A DNA stretch of 64,000 nt from JAYFQF01 sp034927285 (lineage in GTDB: Bacteria > Bacillota > Peptococcia > DRI-13 > UBA5745). Positions 17,389 to 25,551 of this stretch are shown piece after piece. The position numbers and the translations under genes are program-made. The notes under the pieces were generated by a model. The model saw only the letters and a program-made list of their open reading frames with translations, ran no database searches and was not told the origin of the DNA. The DNA is taken from the NCBI GenBank assembly GCA_034927285.1, contig JAYFQF010000031.1, positions 57,181-121,180 of the forward strand, written 5' to 3'. Within the stretch, counting starts at the first letter, position 1. Every line of letters begins with the position of its first letter.

Positions 17389-18471
17389 TTATCTCTCCTT
17401 AGAAACAAAATCGGATTCGGCGATAGCCGCCGCCAATGCATCCACTAATTCTTCTTCCGGCAGGACGGCGATTTTCTCTCCCTTGGCAAACAGGATCCCT
17501 CTGCCTTTTCCTCCGGCAATCCCAAAATCCGCCTCCCTGGCCTCGCCGGGGCCGTTTACCACGCAACCCATAACGGCTACGGTAAGGCTCCTGCCCGGCG
17601 CCAGCCTGATTCCCGCCAGCCTTTCCCTGGCCTGCCTGGCCAGAGAAATCAGCCCGACTTCCGTCCGGCCGCAGGTGGGGCAGGCAATCAGCCTTAGCCC
17701 TTCCTTACACAATTCCAGAGAATACAGAATCTCCCGGGCGGCCCGGATTTCCTCCAGCGGGTCCGCCGTCAGCGATACTCTTATGGTATCGCCGATGCCT
17801 TCCGCCAGCAGGGCTCCGATCCCCACGGCGGAACGAATAAGGCCGGTTTCCGGCAGGCCCGCCTCTGTTACTCCAAGATGCAGGGGATAATCCCGCAGCT
17901 CCGCCATGCGGCGGTATGCCTCCAGCATCACCGGCACCCGGGAGGCCTTCAGGGAAATCTTGATCTCCCGGTAATTCAGCTGTTCCAGAAGCTCCACATG
18001 CTCCAGGGCAGCCGCCACCAGGGCCTGGGCCGTAGGACCGCCGAACTTGTCCAGCATTTCCCGGGAAAGGGAACCGCCGTTTACGCCGATGCGGATGGGC
18101 GTCAGCCTTTCCCGGGCCGCCAGCACCACTTCCCGGACTTTCCAGGGAGCCCCGATATTGCCGGGGTTCAGACGCAGGCCCGCTACTCCGGCCGCCAAGG
18201 CTGCCAGAGCCAGCTTATAATCAAAATGGATATCGGCCACCACCGGCAAAGCCGATTCCGCCACGATCTTCTTCAGGGCTGCCGCATCCTCGGGACCCGG
18301 CACCGCCACCCGGACGATCTGGCAGCCGGCCTCCGCAAGGCTTGCGATCTGCTCCAGGGTGCCTTTTTCGTCCCTGGTAAAGGTATTGGTCATGGACTGG
18401 ATGCTGACGGGAGCGCCGCCGCCTACTTCCACGGGGCCCAGGTGCAGCGTCCTGGTTTTTCTCCGTTCCAA
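17389..18471 (-). CDS. ispG: 4-hydroxy-3-methylbut-2-enyl diphosphate synthase (flavodoxin-type)
   Basis: IspG converts 2-C-methyl-D-erythritol-2,4-cyclodiphosphate to HMBPP in the MEP isoprenoid pathway and needs a [4Fe-4S] cluster. The family start RRKTRTLHLGPVEVGG, the TIM-barrel segment IRIGVNGGSLS, and the cluster ligands in CPTCGRTE and GCVVNGPGEA are all visible. The length (360 aa) is normal. The best start is TTG at 18471 with GGAGG 7 nt upstream. An upstream ATG is out of frame. It lies downstream of rseP, the usual order, although the MEP gene dxr is missing from this cluster. Confidence 0.96.
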   Translation of the reverse strand: MERRKTRTLHLGPVEVGGGAPVSIQSMTNTFTRDEKGTLEQIASLAEAGCQIVRVAVPGPEDAAALKKIVAESALPVVADIHFDYKLALAALAAGVAGLRLNPGNIGAPWKVREVVLAARERLTPIRIGVNGGSLSREMLDKFGGPTAQALVAAALEHVELLEQLNYREIKISLKASRVPVMLEAYRRMAELRDYPLHLGVTEAGLPETGLIRSAVGIGALLAEGIGDTIRVSLTADPLEEIRAAREILYSLELCKEGLRLIACPTCGRTEVGLISLARQARERLAGIRLAPGRSLTVAVMGCVVNGPGEAREADFGIAGGKGRGILFAKGEKIAVLPEEELVDALAAAIAESDFVSKER

Positions 18472-18489
18472 ATCATCGCCTCCTCCGGC

Positions 18490-19539
18490 CTAGCCGAAAA
18501 CTTTGGCCAGATCCTTAAAGGTCAAGGCAATCATTAAAACGATCAGCAGCGCGTAGCCTGCCAGGTTAAGCCAGCCTTCCTTTTCCAGATCCAGGGGCCG
18601 GCCCCGCACGGCTTCCACCAGATATAATAAGATCTTTCCGCCGTCCAGCCCGGGAACAGGCAAAAGGTTCATGATCCCCAGGTTAACCGACAGAAAAGCC
18701 GTCAGAAAAACGGTGTTGGAAAAACCGCTGGAAGCGGTTTGGCTGATGGTCTGGACCAAAGCCACCGGCCCGGAGAGGTTTTCCGATACGCTGGCCTTGC
18801 CGGTAACCATCTGGAGAATAGTCTGGATCAAAAGTCCGATCAGGTTAACGGTTTGGCTGATGCCCATCTTAATCCCTTCCCAGAGACCGAAGCGGGCCTT
18901 GATTACCTGAGTCTGATCCACCACCACGCCGATCAGCATCCGGTTTTCCGTTTCATCAAAACGGGGGGTCAGCATTAGTTTGATTTCCTGTCCCTGACGG
19001 TCAATCACAAGCTCCAGGGGTCTTTCCCCGGTTTCTTTCTGAAGAATCGGCGTCAGATCGGACCAGCCTTCCAGGAGCTGGCCGTTTATGCTGACAATAC
19101 GGTCGCCCGGTAAAAGCCCTGCCTCCTCTGCCGGGCTGCCGGCGCTGACCTGGCCGATCACCGGCTCATAATCGGCGGCTACCCCGATCAGGGAAAAGAG
19201 CATGGCAAATAAGAGGATGGCCAGGATAAAATTCATCAGAGGACCGGCAAGGGATACAAAGATCTTCTGCCATGGCCCTCTGGAAAGGATCGATGTCGGC
19301 CGTCCTGCCTCATCCAGCTTTTCCAGGTCGTCGTCAAAGCGGCAAAATCCACCGATGGGCAGAGCCCTTAACGTGTACTCCGTATCCTTTCCCCGATAGG
19401 CCCCCAGCTTTGGTCCCATACCCACGGAAAACTCCGGCACACTGATTCCCAGGCTTTTGGCCGCCAGAAGATGGCCGTACTCATGGATAACCACAATTAC
19501 GCTTAAAACGGCCACAATAGCAATAATGCTTACGATCAT
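18490..19539 (-). CDS. rseP: Site-2 intramembrane zinc metalloprotease RseP
   Basis: The active-site motif VIHEYGHLLAAK lies in the first membrane helix, a PDZ domain occupies about residues 115-200 (EEAGLLPGDRIVSINGQ), and the third zinc ligand is in NLLPVPGLDGGK. The family (RseP/RasP) cleaves membrane-bound anti-sigma factors and remnant signal peptides. At 349 residues it is a single-PDZ Gram-positive form. GAGGAGAG precedes the ATG. It lies 52 bp after cdsA. In most Bacillota dxr occupies that gap. Confidence 0.95.
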   Translation of the reverse strand: MIVSIIAIVAVLSVIVVIHEYGHLLAAKSLGISVPEFSVGMGPKLGAYRGKDTEYTLRALPIGGFCRFDDDLEKLDEAGRPTSILSRGPWQKIFVSLAGPLMNFILAILLFAMLFSLIGVAADYEPVIGQVSAGSPAEEAGLLPGDRIVSINGQLLEGWSDLTPILQKETGERPLELVIDRQGQEIKLMLTPRFDETENRMLIGVVVDQTQVIKARFGLWEGIKMGISQTVNLIGLLIQTILQMVTGKASVSENLSGPVALVQTISQTASSGFSNTVFLTAFLSVNLGIMNLLPVPGLDGGKILLYLVEAVRGRPLDLEKEGWLNLAGYALLIVLMIALTFKDLAKVFG

Positions 19540-19591
19540 GGAACTCTCCTCGTCTTTGGCCCGATTTCCCTAAAGCCCCGGGCTGCCGGCA

Positions 19592-20395
19592 TCAGGCAAA
19601 AATATTTTTAAATAGGCTTAACAGATGGTACAGCAGAGGAATGACGATCAGCGCGCTGTCCATCCGGTCCAAAATCCCGCCGTGGCCGGGAATCAGCTTG
19701 CTGGAATCTTTTACGCCGGCCTGCCGTTTGACCGAGCTTTCAAACAGGTCGCCGGCCTGGCCTGCCGCCGATAAAAAGGGCGACAGGAGGATCAGCAAAG
19801 TTTTGTTTTCCAAAGGCAGGAAGCGGGATACGACAACGCAGAAAAGCACGGCGCCCAATGCGCCGAAAACCAAGCCCCCCACGGCCCCTTCCAGAGACTT
19901 TTTGGGGCTGATCTGCCGGTAAAAGGGCCTTTTGCCGATGGCGCTGCCGACAAAATAAGCGGCGGCGTCCGTCAGCCAGATCACCACCAGGGCATAGGCT
20001 ACCAAAAGCATACCCTGTTCCATATTGCGAAGAAGCACGAAGTGGCCGAAACCAAAGGACACATACAGCACGCTGAGGAAGTTTATCCCCAGGTCCTTGA
20101 ATCCCGCTTCAGGATATTGGCTTAAATTAATCAGGAGGCCGGATAAAACGAACAGGAAAAAAAAGTTAGGCAGCCAGGCCGGCTGATAACAGAAAAGGAC
20201 CGGGATTAAAACGGCGCCTGACAGTAAAAAGGTCTTCATGTCCTGGCAGCCCATTTTTTCCAAAAGCTTGTGCATTTCCAAGGCCCCCAGCACAGACAGG
20301 GCTAGAACGCCGATCAGGTAAAGGAAGCCTCCCAGATAAACCAAGACCAAAGCAATGGGAATCAACACGGCGGCGCTGATTATTCTGGTTAACAT
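19592..20395 (-). CDS. cdsA: Phosphatidate cytidylyltransferase
   Basis: CdsA makes CDP-diacylglycerol from phosphatidic acid and CTP. The protein (267 aa) is a string of hydrophobic helices, and its signature near the C-terminus reads SVKRQAGVKDSSKLIPGHGG followed by ILDRMDS, which holds the metal-binding Asp residues. VIWLTDAAAYFVGSAIGKR also fits. It follows uppS by 5 bp and carries GGAGGTG upstream. Its product feeds PssA, encoded at 43523-44029. Confidence 0.95.
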   Translation of the reverse strand: MLTRIISAAVLIPIALVLVYLGGFLYLIGVLALSVLGALEMHKLLEKMGCQDMKTFLLSGAVLIPVLFCYQPAWLPNFFFLFVLSGLLINLSQYPEAGFKDLGINFLSVLYVSFGFGHFVLLRNMEQGMLLVAYALVVIWLTDAAAYFVGSAIGKRPFYRQISPKKSLEGAVGGLVFGALGAVLFCVVVSRFLPLENKTLLILLSPFLSAAGQAGDLFESSVKRQAGVKDSSKLIPGHGGILDRMDSALIVIPLLYHLLSLFKNIFA

Positions 20396-20400
20396 ATTCT

Positions 20401-21108
20401 TTATACACCTCCAAAACGTCTTTGCCTCTTAGCAAAATCCTCTAAGGCCCGGCGCAGGTCCAGCTGAGAGAAATCCGGCCAGAAGGTCCTGGTATTCCAC
20501 AATTCCGTATAGACCGACTGCCAGGGCAGAAAGTTACTGGTACGCAGCTCCCCGCCGGTCCGGATCAACAGATCGGGATCCGGCAGATCCGCCGTATATA
20601 ATTCCGCGGCAAGATCTTCTTCCCGGAAGCTTTCGGGATCCTCGCCGGCCAGGGCCCTGCGGGCCAGGGCTTTGGCCGCCCGCAAAAGCTCCTGGCGGCC
20701 TCCGTAGCTCAGGGCCAGGGAAAGGTCCAGCCGCCGGTTTTCTTTTGTCTCCTGTACCGCGTTTTCTATTTTGGCCGCCAGCTTTCGGTCCAGGGCCGTC
20801 AGGTCCCCCAGCACTCGGATCCGGACGCCGTTTTTTTTCAGGCCGGCCAACTCTTTATCGATGAACTCGTTCAACAGGCTCATTAAGGCCCTGACCTCGG
20901 CGGGGGGACGCTTCCAGTTTTCTGTGGAAAAAGCGTACACCGTCAGATAGCGGACCCCCAAGTCCGGGCAGGCCGTCACGATCCGTTTCAGGGCCTCCAC
21001 ACCGGCCCGGTGACCGGCGGCTCTGGGCAAGCCCCGATCCTGTGCCCAGCGTCCGTTTCCGTCCATGATAATGGCCACATGGCCGGCTCCGTAAGGAGAT
21101 TCCACCAT
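20401..21108 (-). CDS. uppS: Undecaprenyl diphosphate synthase
   Basis: This cis-prenyltransferase makes the C55 carrier for peptidoglycan and teichoic acid synthesis. Seen: HVAIIMDGNGRWAQDRG with the catalytic Asp, YAFSTENWKRP, SLALSYGGRQEL and LIRTGGELRTSNFLPWQ. I place the start at 21108 because GGAGG lies 5 nt upstream. In-frame ATGs at 21129 and 21120 have no SD, although the longer form cannot be excluded. A terminator and a TATAAT-containing promoter candidate lie upstream, so uppS begins the uppS-cdsA-rseP-ispG-proS-polC transcript. Confidence 0.93.
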   Translation of the reverse strand: MVESPYGAGHVAIIMDGNGRWAQDRGLPRAAGHRAGVEALKRIVTACPDLGVRYLTVYAFSTENWKRPPAEVRALMSLLNEFIDKELAGLKKNGVRIRVLGDLTALDRKLAAKIENAVQETKENRRLDLSLALSYGGRQELLRAAKALARRALAGEDPESFREEDLAAELYTADLPDPDLLIRTGGELRTSNFLPWQSVYTELWNTRTFWPDFSQLDLRRALEDFAKRQRRFGGV

Positions 21109-21162
21109 CCACCCCTCCATTTCAGGCATGTTTTACCGATTATCTTTGTAGTTTTTTCATTT

Positions 21163-21191
21163 ATTATACTAAATATGGGCAGAAATTACTA
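21163..21191 (-). promoter_or_regulatory. Candidate promoter of the uppS operon
   Basis: On the minus strand a perfect TATAAT (21168-21163) lies 17 bp after a poor -35 (TAGTAA, 21191-21186). It is placed after the frr-side terminator and before uppS, which is where a promoter is needed. Confidence 0.5.
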
Positions 21192-21209
21192 CTCTAAACC
21201 CTAGAAAAC

Positions 21210-21241
21210 AGGCTTCCGAAGGATTAATCCTCCGGAAGCCT
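21210..21241 (-). terminator. Terminator after the frr-linked small gene
   Basis: A nearly perfect 16-bp palindrome (AGGCTTCCGAAGGATT / AATCCTCCGGAAGCCT) is followed on the minus strand by GTTTTCTA. It overlaps the stop codon of the small gene and separates pyrH-frr from uppS. Confidence 0.8.
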
Positions 21242-21458
21242 ATGTCTGATCCATGGCCGGGGGAGCAAAAAGGCCCAGCAAAAAAGAAATCTCTCCTGCT
21301 TTTCCCTCGCTTTTGATTACCCGCCAGACGCCTTTTGCCGTCTCGGGCTGCCGGGGGTCCCTGGTCCTGCGGAAGGTGCAGACTATGCTTTTTTCTCTGC
21401 AGATCCTGGCGCACTCTTCTTCGGTCAGGCCCAGCCAGAAAGTTTCCGGGTCGTGCAT
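21240..21458 (-). CDS. Small conserved-type protein coupled to frr, function unknown
   Basis: This 72-residue frame starts at an ATG that shares its A with the frr stop (TGATG), so its translation is probably coupled to frr. It ends exactly at a terminator. Both facts argue that it is real. It has an N-terminal helix region (LTEEECARICREKSI) and a predicted beta stretch (GVWRVIKSEGKAGEIS) ending in LFAPP. This resembles short unassigned proteins of Clostridia with an RVI/RVV core, but I cannot name a family. It has two Cys and no signal peptide or membrane segment. Confidence 0.62.
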   Translation of the reverse strand: MHDPETFWLGLTEEECARICREKSIVCTFRRTRDPRQPETAKGVWRVIKSEGKAGEISFLLGLFAPPAMDQT

Positions 21459-22015
21459 CAGACTTCCATGATTTCCTTTTCTTTAATTTCCAGAACCCGT
21501 TCAACATCTTTGATGAACTTATCCGTGGATTTCTGCAGCTCCTCTGCGGCTTTTTTCGCTTCGTCCTCCGAGCATTCCTTAGCCTTTTCGCTGGCCTTGA
21601 TCTTATCGGCGGCGTCGCGGCGGATGTTCCGGATACTTACTTTGCAGTCCTCGCCTTTTTTCTTGGTGGTTTTCACCAGCTGGCCCCGGCGCTCTTCGGT
21701 GAGCTGGGGGATCGCCAGCCGGATCAGGCTGCCGTCGTTGGTGGGATTAAGCCCCAGGTCGGATTTCTGGATCGCTTTTTCAATGGCGTTTAAGCTGGAT
21801 TTATCCCAGGGCTGGATGGTCAGAAGCCTCGGCTCCGGCGCAGAGATATTCCCCAGCTGGTTCAGCGGGGTCTGGGTGCCGTAATATTCTACAGTGATCT
21901 TGTCCAGGATCGAAGGATTGGCCCTGCCGGCACGGACGGTGGCCAGGTCTTTGCGAAACAGTTCGACAGATTTTGTCATCCGGTCTTCAGCGTCACTCAT
22001 GATGTCTTTTAACAT
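21458..22015 (-). CDS. frr: Ribosome recycling factor
   Basis: RRF splits post-termination ribosomes together with EF-G. The 185-residue product has the family core FRKDLATVRAGRANPSILDKI shortened here to its key part TVRAGRANPS, then IQPWDKSSLNAIEKAI and LTEERRGQLVK. AGGGAGG lies 8 nt before the ATG, which overlaps the end of pyrH by 7 bp. The pyrH-frr order is standard in bacteria. Confidence 0.97.
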   Translation of the reverse strand: MLKDIMSDAEDRMTKSVELFRKDLATVRAGRANPSILDKITVEYYGTQTPLNQLGNISAPEPRLLTIQPWDKSSLNAIEKAIQKSDLGLNPTNDGSLIRLAIPQLTEERRGQLVKTTKKKGEDCKVSIRNIRRDAADKIKASEKAKECSEDEAKKAAEELQKSTDKFIKDVERVLEIKEKEIMEV

Positions 22016-22737
22016 GTAAAATCCCTCCCTACTGTAGTTCCAATTTTTTCGCCGCAGGCAGCCTTGAGGATATTTCCTTCCTCCAGGATGCTGAATACGA
22101 TAATGGGGATGTTGTTATCCATGCAAAGGCTTAAGGCGGTGGAGTCCATTACCTTCAGCCCCCGGTTCAGCGCCTCGATGTAGCTCAGCTGCTGGAACTT
22201 ATGGGCATCCGGGTTTTTTACGGGATCGGCGTCATAGACGCCGTCCACCTTCTTTGCCATCAGGATCACTTCCGCTTCAATTTCCGCGGCTCTCAATGCC
22301 GCCGTGGTATCGGTGGAAAAATACGGATTGCCGGTGCCGCAGGCAAAGATCACCACCCTCCCCTTTTCCAGGTGGCGGATGGCTCTCCGGCGGATATAAG
22401 GCTCGGCGACCTGGCGCATCTCAATGGCGGACATCACCCTGGTCTGCACCTCATAGGCTTCCAGGGCGTCCTGCAAAGCCAAAGCATTGATACAGGTGGC
22501 CAGCATGCCCATATAGTCCGCCTGGGCCCTGTCCATCCCTCTCTGGCTGCCGGCCACGCCCCGCCAGATATTACCGCCGCCCACCACGATAGAGGTCTGG
22601 ATGCCGGCAGCCTGCAGTTCCTTTACCTGCTTGGCAATGGACTCCAGAGTCGCATGGGCCAAACCAAAGGATTCCTCGCCGGCCAAAGCTTCGCCGGACA
22701 GCTTGATTACCGCCCGCTTATATTTGGGCTCTGCCAT
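22009..22737 (-). CDS. pyrH: UMP kinase
   Basis: PyrH phosphorylates UMP to UDP in pyrimidine nucleotide synthesis. Motifs: VIKLSGEALAGEE, IVVGGGNIWRG, GTGNPYFSTDTTAALRA and KVDGVYDADPVKNP, all typical of the amino-acid-kinase fold UMPK. The ATG at 22737 is preferred over an upstream in-frame TTG because GGAGG lies 9 nt before the ATG but abuts the TTG. A terminator separates it from tsf, yet readthrough is likely because no separate promoter is obvious. Confidence 0.96.
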   Translation of the reverse strand: MAEPKYKRAVIKLSGEALAGEESFGLAHATLESIAKQVKELQAAGIQTSIVVGGGNIWRGVAGSQRGMDRAQADYMGMLATCINALALQDALEAYEVQTRVMSAIEMRQVAEPYIRRRAIRHLEKGRVVIFACGTGNPYFSTDTTAALRAAEIEAEVILMAKKVDGVYDADPVKNPDAHKFQQLSYIEALNRGLKVMDSTALSLCMDNNIPIIVFSILEEGNILKAACGEKIGTTVGRDFTC

Positions 22738-22757
22738 ATTTTCCAACCTCCATTTTT

Positions 22758-22789
22758 AAAAAGAGAACACATGGGGGTGTTCTCTTTTT
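22758..22789 (-). terminator. Terminator between tsf and pyrH
   Basis: A 13-bp perfect stem (AAAAAGAGAACAC / GTGTTCTCTTTTT) with a 6-base loop. On the minus strand it follows tsf and ends in T5. It may act as a partial terminator within the operon. Confidence 0.85.
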
Positions 22790-22817
22790 ATTTTCTATAA
22801 TAGATGTTGAAGCAAGG

Positions 22818-23468
22818 TTAAGCTTTATTTACCTGAGCCATAACTTCTTCAGCAAAGTTGTCCTGGCGTTTTTCCAGCCCTTCTCCCAGTTCATAGCGGA
22901 CAAAACGGCGGACATTGATGTTTTCGCCGATGGTGGAGATCTTTTCAATGATCAGCTGATTTACGGTCTTTTCCGGATCCTTGATAAAGGGCTGCTCCAA
23001 AAGGCAGATCTCTTTATAAAATTTCTCAATCCGTCCATGGATCATTTTTTCCACTACGTTGGCGGGCTTGCCTTCGTTCAGGGCCTGGGCGGTGAAGATC
23101 TCCTTTTCTTTTTCCAGCACATGCTCGGGGACCTCTTCACGCCTGACATATTCGGGCTTGGAAGCGGCAATCTGCATGCAGATATCCTTGGCCAGCGCAT
23201 GGAAGCCGTCGGTTTTAGCCACGAAGTCGGTTTCGCAGTTAATCTCCAATAACACGCCGATCCGCCCGCCGCCGTGGATATAGGATTCGCAAAGTCCCTC
23301 CGCGGCAATCCGGCCGGCTTTTTTGGCTGCGGAGGCCAGGCCTTTTTCTCTTAAATATTCGATTGCTTTTTCCACGTCGCCGTTTGTCTCTGCCAAGGCT
23401 TTTTTGCAGTCCAGCATGCCGGAGCCTGTGCGCTCACGCAGCTCTTTTACCATTGCGGCTGTAATCAT
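22818..23468 (-). CDS. tsf: Translation elongation factor Ts (short form)
   Basis: EF-Ts exchanges GDP on EF-Tu. The product is 216 residues, the short form found in many Clostridia and Thermus-like bacteria rather than the ~290-residue form. It opens with MVKELRERTGSGMLDCKKAL, shortened key part RTGSGMLDCKKAL, and includes GRIGVLLEINCETDFVAKT. ATG 23468 is chosen with GGAGG 10 nt upstream. An upstream TTG abuts the SD. It lies after rpsB with an attenuator-like terminator in the gap. Confidence 0.96.
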   Translation of the reverse strand: MITAAMVKELRERTGSGMLDCKKALAETNGDVEKAIEYLREKGLASAAKKAGRIAAEGLCESYIHGGGRIGVLLEINCETDFVAKTDGFHALAKDICMQIAASKPEYVRREEVPEHVLEKEKEIFTAQALNEGKPANVVEKMIHGRIEKFYKEICLLEQPFIKDPEKTVNQLIIEKISTIGENINVRRFVRYELGEGLEKRQDNFAEEVMAQVNKA

Positions 23469-23502
23469 GGGAATCAAACCTCCTTAACTATTTGCGGATA
23501 AG

Positions 23503-23531
23503 AAAAAAGGCAGGGGCTTATTTCCCCTGCC
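23503..23531 (-). terminator. Terminator/attenuator between rpsB and tsf
   Basis: On the minus strand GGCAGGGG / CCCCTGCC form an 8-bp GC-rich stem with a 7-base loop, followed by TTTTTT. It sits in the 73-bp gap between rpsB and tsf and may lower tsf expression relative to rpsB. Confidence 0.85.
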
Positions 23532-23541
23532 CCAAAATACG

Positions 23542-24294
23542 TTATTCGGCAGCGGCTTCCTCGGCTGCTTCCTCAGCGCCTTCGGCTTCCAGCTGAGCTT
23601 CTTCCAGGGTCTGGCCCTGATTGGCCTCCAAAACGGCGTCGGCCATCTTGGCTGTCAAAAGCTTAACCGCCCGGATCGCGTCGTCGTTACCGGGGATCAC
23701 GTAATCCACTTCATCGGGATCGCAGTTGGTATCCACGATAGCCACAATGGGGATACCCAGTCTGCGGCATTCGGCGATAGCGATATGCTCTTTTCTGGGG
23801 TCGATGACAAAAATGGCGCCGGGCAGGCCGGGCATATCCTTAATGCCTCCCAAAAAGCGCTCCAGCTTTTCCATTTCGCCTTTCAGCTTGGCCACTTCTT
23901 TTTTCGGAAGAACGTCAAAGGTGCCGTTTTCCTCCATCTTTTCCAGTTCTTTTAAGCGCTTGATCCGCTTTTGAATGGTGGGATAGTTGGTCAGCGTACC
24001 GCCCAGCCATCTTTCATTGACATAGTACATGCCGCTGCGCTCGGCTTCCTCTTTCACCGTTTCCTGGGCCTGCTTTTTCGTGCCCACGAATAAAATGTGT
24101 TTGCCTTCCGTTACGGTGCTGCGAATAAAATCGTAAGCTTCGTCAACCTTCTTTACGGTTTTCTGCAGGTCGATAATATAAATACCGTTCCTCTCCGTAA
24201 AGATGTATGGGGCCATTTTGGGGCACCAGCGGCGGGTCTGATGACCAAAGTGTACGCCGGCCTCCAATAACTGTTTCATGGAAATAACGCCCAT
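23542..24294 (-). CDS. rpsB: 30S ribosomal protein S2
   Basis: The 250-residue product starts MGVISMKQLLEAGVHFGHQTRRW, key part LLEAGVHFGHQTRRW, and has IYIIDLQKTVKK and FVIDPRKEHIAIAE. A short acidic Ala/Glu tail (residues ~230-250) ends the protein, common in this phylum. AAGGAGGTG lies 7 nt before the ATG. The leader from the mapped promoter is about 125 nt and could hold an autoregulatory structure, but I cannot identify one with confidence. Confidence 0.97.
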   Translation of the reverse strand: MGVISMKQLLEAGVHFGHQTRRWCPKMAPYIFTERNGIYIIDLQKTVKKVDEAYDFIRSTVTEGKHILFVGTKKQAQETVKEEAERSGMYYVNERWLGGTLTNYPTIQKRIKRLKELEKMEENGTFDVLPKKEVAKLKGEMEKLERFLGGIKDMPGLPGAIFVIDPRKEHIAIAECRRLGIPIVAIVDTNCDPDEVDYVIPGNDDAIRAVKLLTAKMADAVLEANQGQTLEEAQLEAEGAEEAAEEAAAE

Positions 24295-24427
24295 ACTTAA
24301 ACACCTCCTTCAAATTTGTTTTTTCCTCCGCCCGCTTCTTCCCGTTCTGCCACCGTTTTCCGGCTTGAGGCCCGATACGGCACCGGCAGCCCGGTCCACA
24401 GGCGTGTGTATTTTTACACCGCTGGTA

Positions 24428-24457
24428 ATTATACCATATCCTCTCGCATTATGCCAA
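24428..24457 (-). promoter_or_regulatory. Sigma-A promoter of rpsB-tsf
   Basis: On the minus strand TTGGCA (24457-24452), an 18-bp spacer and TATAAT (24433-24428), with TG one base before the -10 (extended -10). It lies after the codY terminator and ~135 bp before the rpsB start. Confidence 0.8.
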
Positions 24458-24478
24458 ATGTTTTTTCCGTCTCCGTGT

Positions 24479-24513
24479 AAAAAATCCGGCGAAAGAGTCT
24501 CGCCGGATTTTTT
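24479..24513 (-). terminator. Terminator after codY
   Basis: A perfect stem ATCCGGCGA / TCGCCGGAT flanked by A6 on one side and T6 on the other, with a short loop. It ends the codY transcript on the minus strand. Confidence 0.88.
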
Positions 24514-24525
24514 GCTTTTTTCTGG

Positions 24526-24557
24526 CCCTGCCGGATCCCTGCCGGATCCCTGCCGGA
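24526..24557. repeat. Three tandem copies of an 11-bp unit
   Basis: CCCTGCCGGAT occurs at 24526-24536 and 24537-24547, with a third copy lacking its last base at 24548-24557. It lies between the codY stop and its terminator. Probably slippage-generated spacer sequence. Confidence 0.75.
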
Positions 24558-24566
24558 GTACGGCGC

Positions 24567-25364
24567 TTATCTGCTTTTCTTTCTTTTTTCCAGTTCCTCC
24601 AGGAGATTATCGTTCAGCACCCGGATATAAGTCCCCTTCATGCCCAGACTCTTGGTTTCAATGACGCCGGCGCTTTCAAACTTCCGCAGGGCGTTTACGA
24701 TCACGGATCTGGTGATTCCCACCCGGTCGGCGATCTTGCTGGCTACCAAAAGGGCTTCCTTGCCGTTTAACTCCTCGAAGATATGCTCGATGGCTTCCTG
24801 CTCGGAATAAGAAAGGGTGCTGATAGCGATCTGCACCGCCGCTTTTTGGCGGGCTTCTTCTTCAATCCGTTCGGAACGGGAACGGAGGATCTCCATGCCG
24901 ATAACCATGGCTCCGTATTCCGCCAGGATGGTATCCTCATAATCAAACTCTTCGCCGTAAAATTTGGTCAGCACCAGTGTGCCCTGACGATGGCCGCTGA
25001 CGATGATGGGCACGATCGTGGTGTTTTTTCCTTCATAGGGGCAGGACTGGCCGGCCATATCCCCCAGCACGCATTCCTTCTTTTCGCTTTTCATGTTTAC
25101 CAGGGTCTGGGGCACCCGCAGCAGGATCTCATTATGGGATTCCGACACCGCAACATTGGTGCTGAAGTATTTTTCCAGCTCCGGGCAGCCGAAATCGTCC
25201 ATAAAGGAATAGCCTAAAAGTTTACCCGTAGGCCCCGTGATATAAATGTTGGAATTGATTAAATCGCCCAAAACCCGGGCCATCTCGGTGAATTCCACGG
25301 GATTTCTGGATGCTTTCTGCAAAAGCTTGTTTAACGTCCTGGATTTTTCAAGTAAGTTCTTCAT
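24567..25364 (-). CDS. codY: GTP/branched-chain amino acid sensing repressor CodY
   Basis: CodY represses nutrient-limitation genes when GTP and Ile/Leu/Val are high. The 265-residue protein has the N-terminal GAF domain (MARVLGDLINSNIYITG, FDYEDTILAEYGAMVIGMEI) and the C-terminal winged helix with ASKIADRVGITRSVIVNAL, the recognition helix being almost invariant in the family. It has its own promoter and terminator, so it is a single-gene unit here. In many Bacillota codY follows hslV-hslU. Those are absent from this locus. Confidence 0.97.
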   Translation of the reverse strand: MKNLLEKSRTLNKLLQKASRNPVEFTEMARVLGDLINSNIYITGPTGKLLGYSFMDDFGCPELEKYFSTNVAVSESHNEILLRVPQTLVNMKSEKKECVLGDMAGQSCPYEGKNTTIVPIIVSGHRQGTLVLTKFYGEEFDYEDTILAEYGAMVIGMEILRSRSERIEEEARQKAAVQIAISTLSYSEQEAIEHIFEELNGKEALLVASKIADRVGITRSVIVNALRKFESAGVIETKSLGMKGTYIRVLNDNLLEELEKRKKSR

Positions 25365-25435
25365 GTAAATTTGTCCTCCTGCAATTCATTAAATCTATGA
25401 TCAATAGTGTCTCCGATTAGCAGCTGTTTAAATGT

Positions 25436-25464
25436 AGTATAAAAGATAAAACTGAAAACTTCAA
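25436..25464 (-). promoter_or_regulatory. Sigma-A promoter of codY
   Basis: On the minus strand TTGAAG (25464-25459), a 17-bp spacer and TATACT (25441-25436), about 70 bp before the codY start. It is in an A/T-rich stretch that contains only a weak match to a CodY box. Confidence 0.75.
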
Positions 25465-25551
25465 TGTATAATTGTAGAAATTTTGATTATTTTCACTTAT
25501 TTATTATCTATTTTAATAAGGTCTGTTCCGGGATCTTTTTCTGTGACCTCT

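Noticed and set aside
17386..17400. T-box or other riboswitch ahead of proS
   Set aside because: The gap between ispG and proS is only 3 bp, leaving no room for a leader.
25470..25484. CodY box upstream of codY (autoregulation)
   Set aside because: The best match to AATTTTCWGAAAATT has about five mismatches in an A/T-rich stretch, no better than chance.
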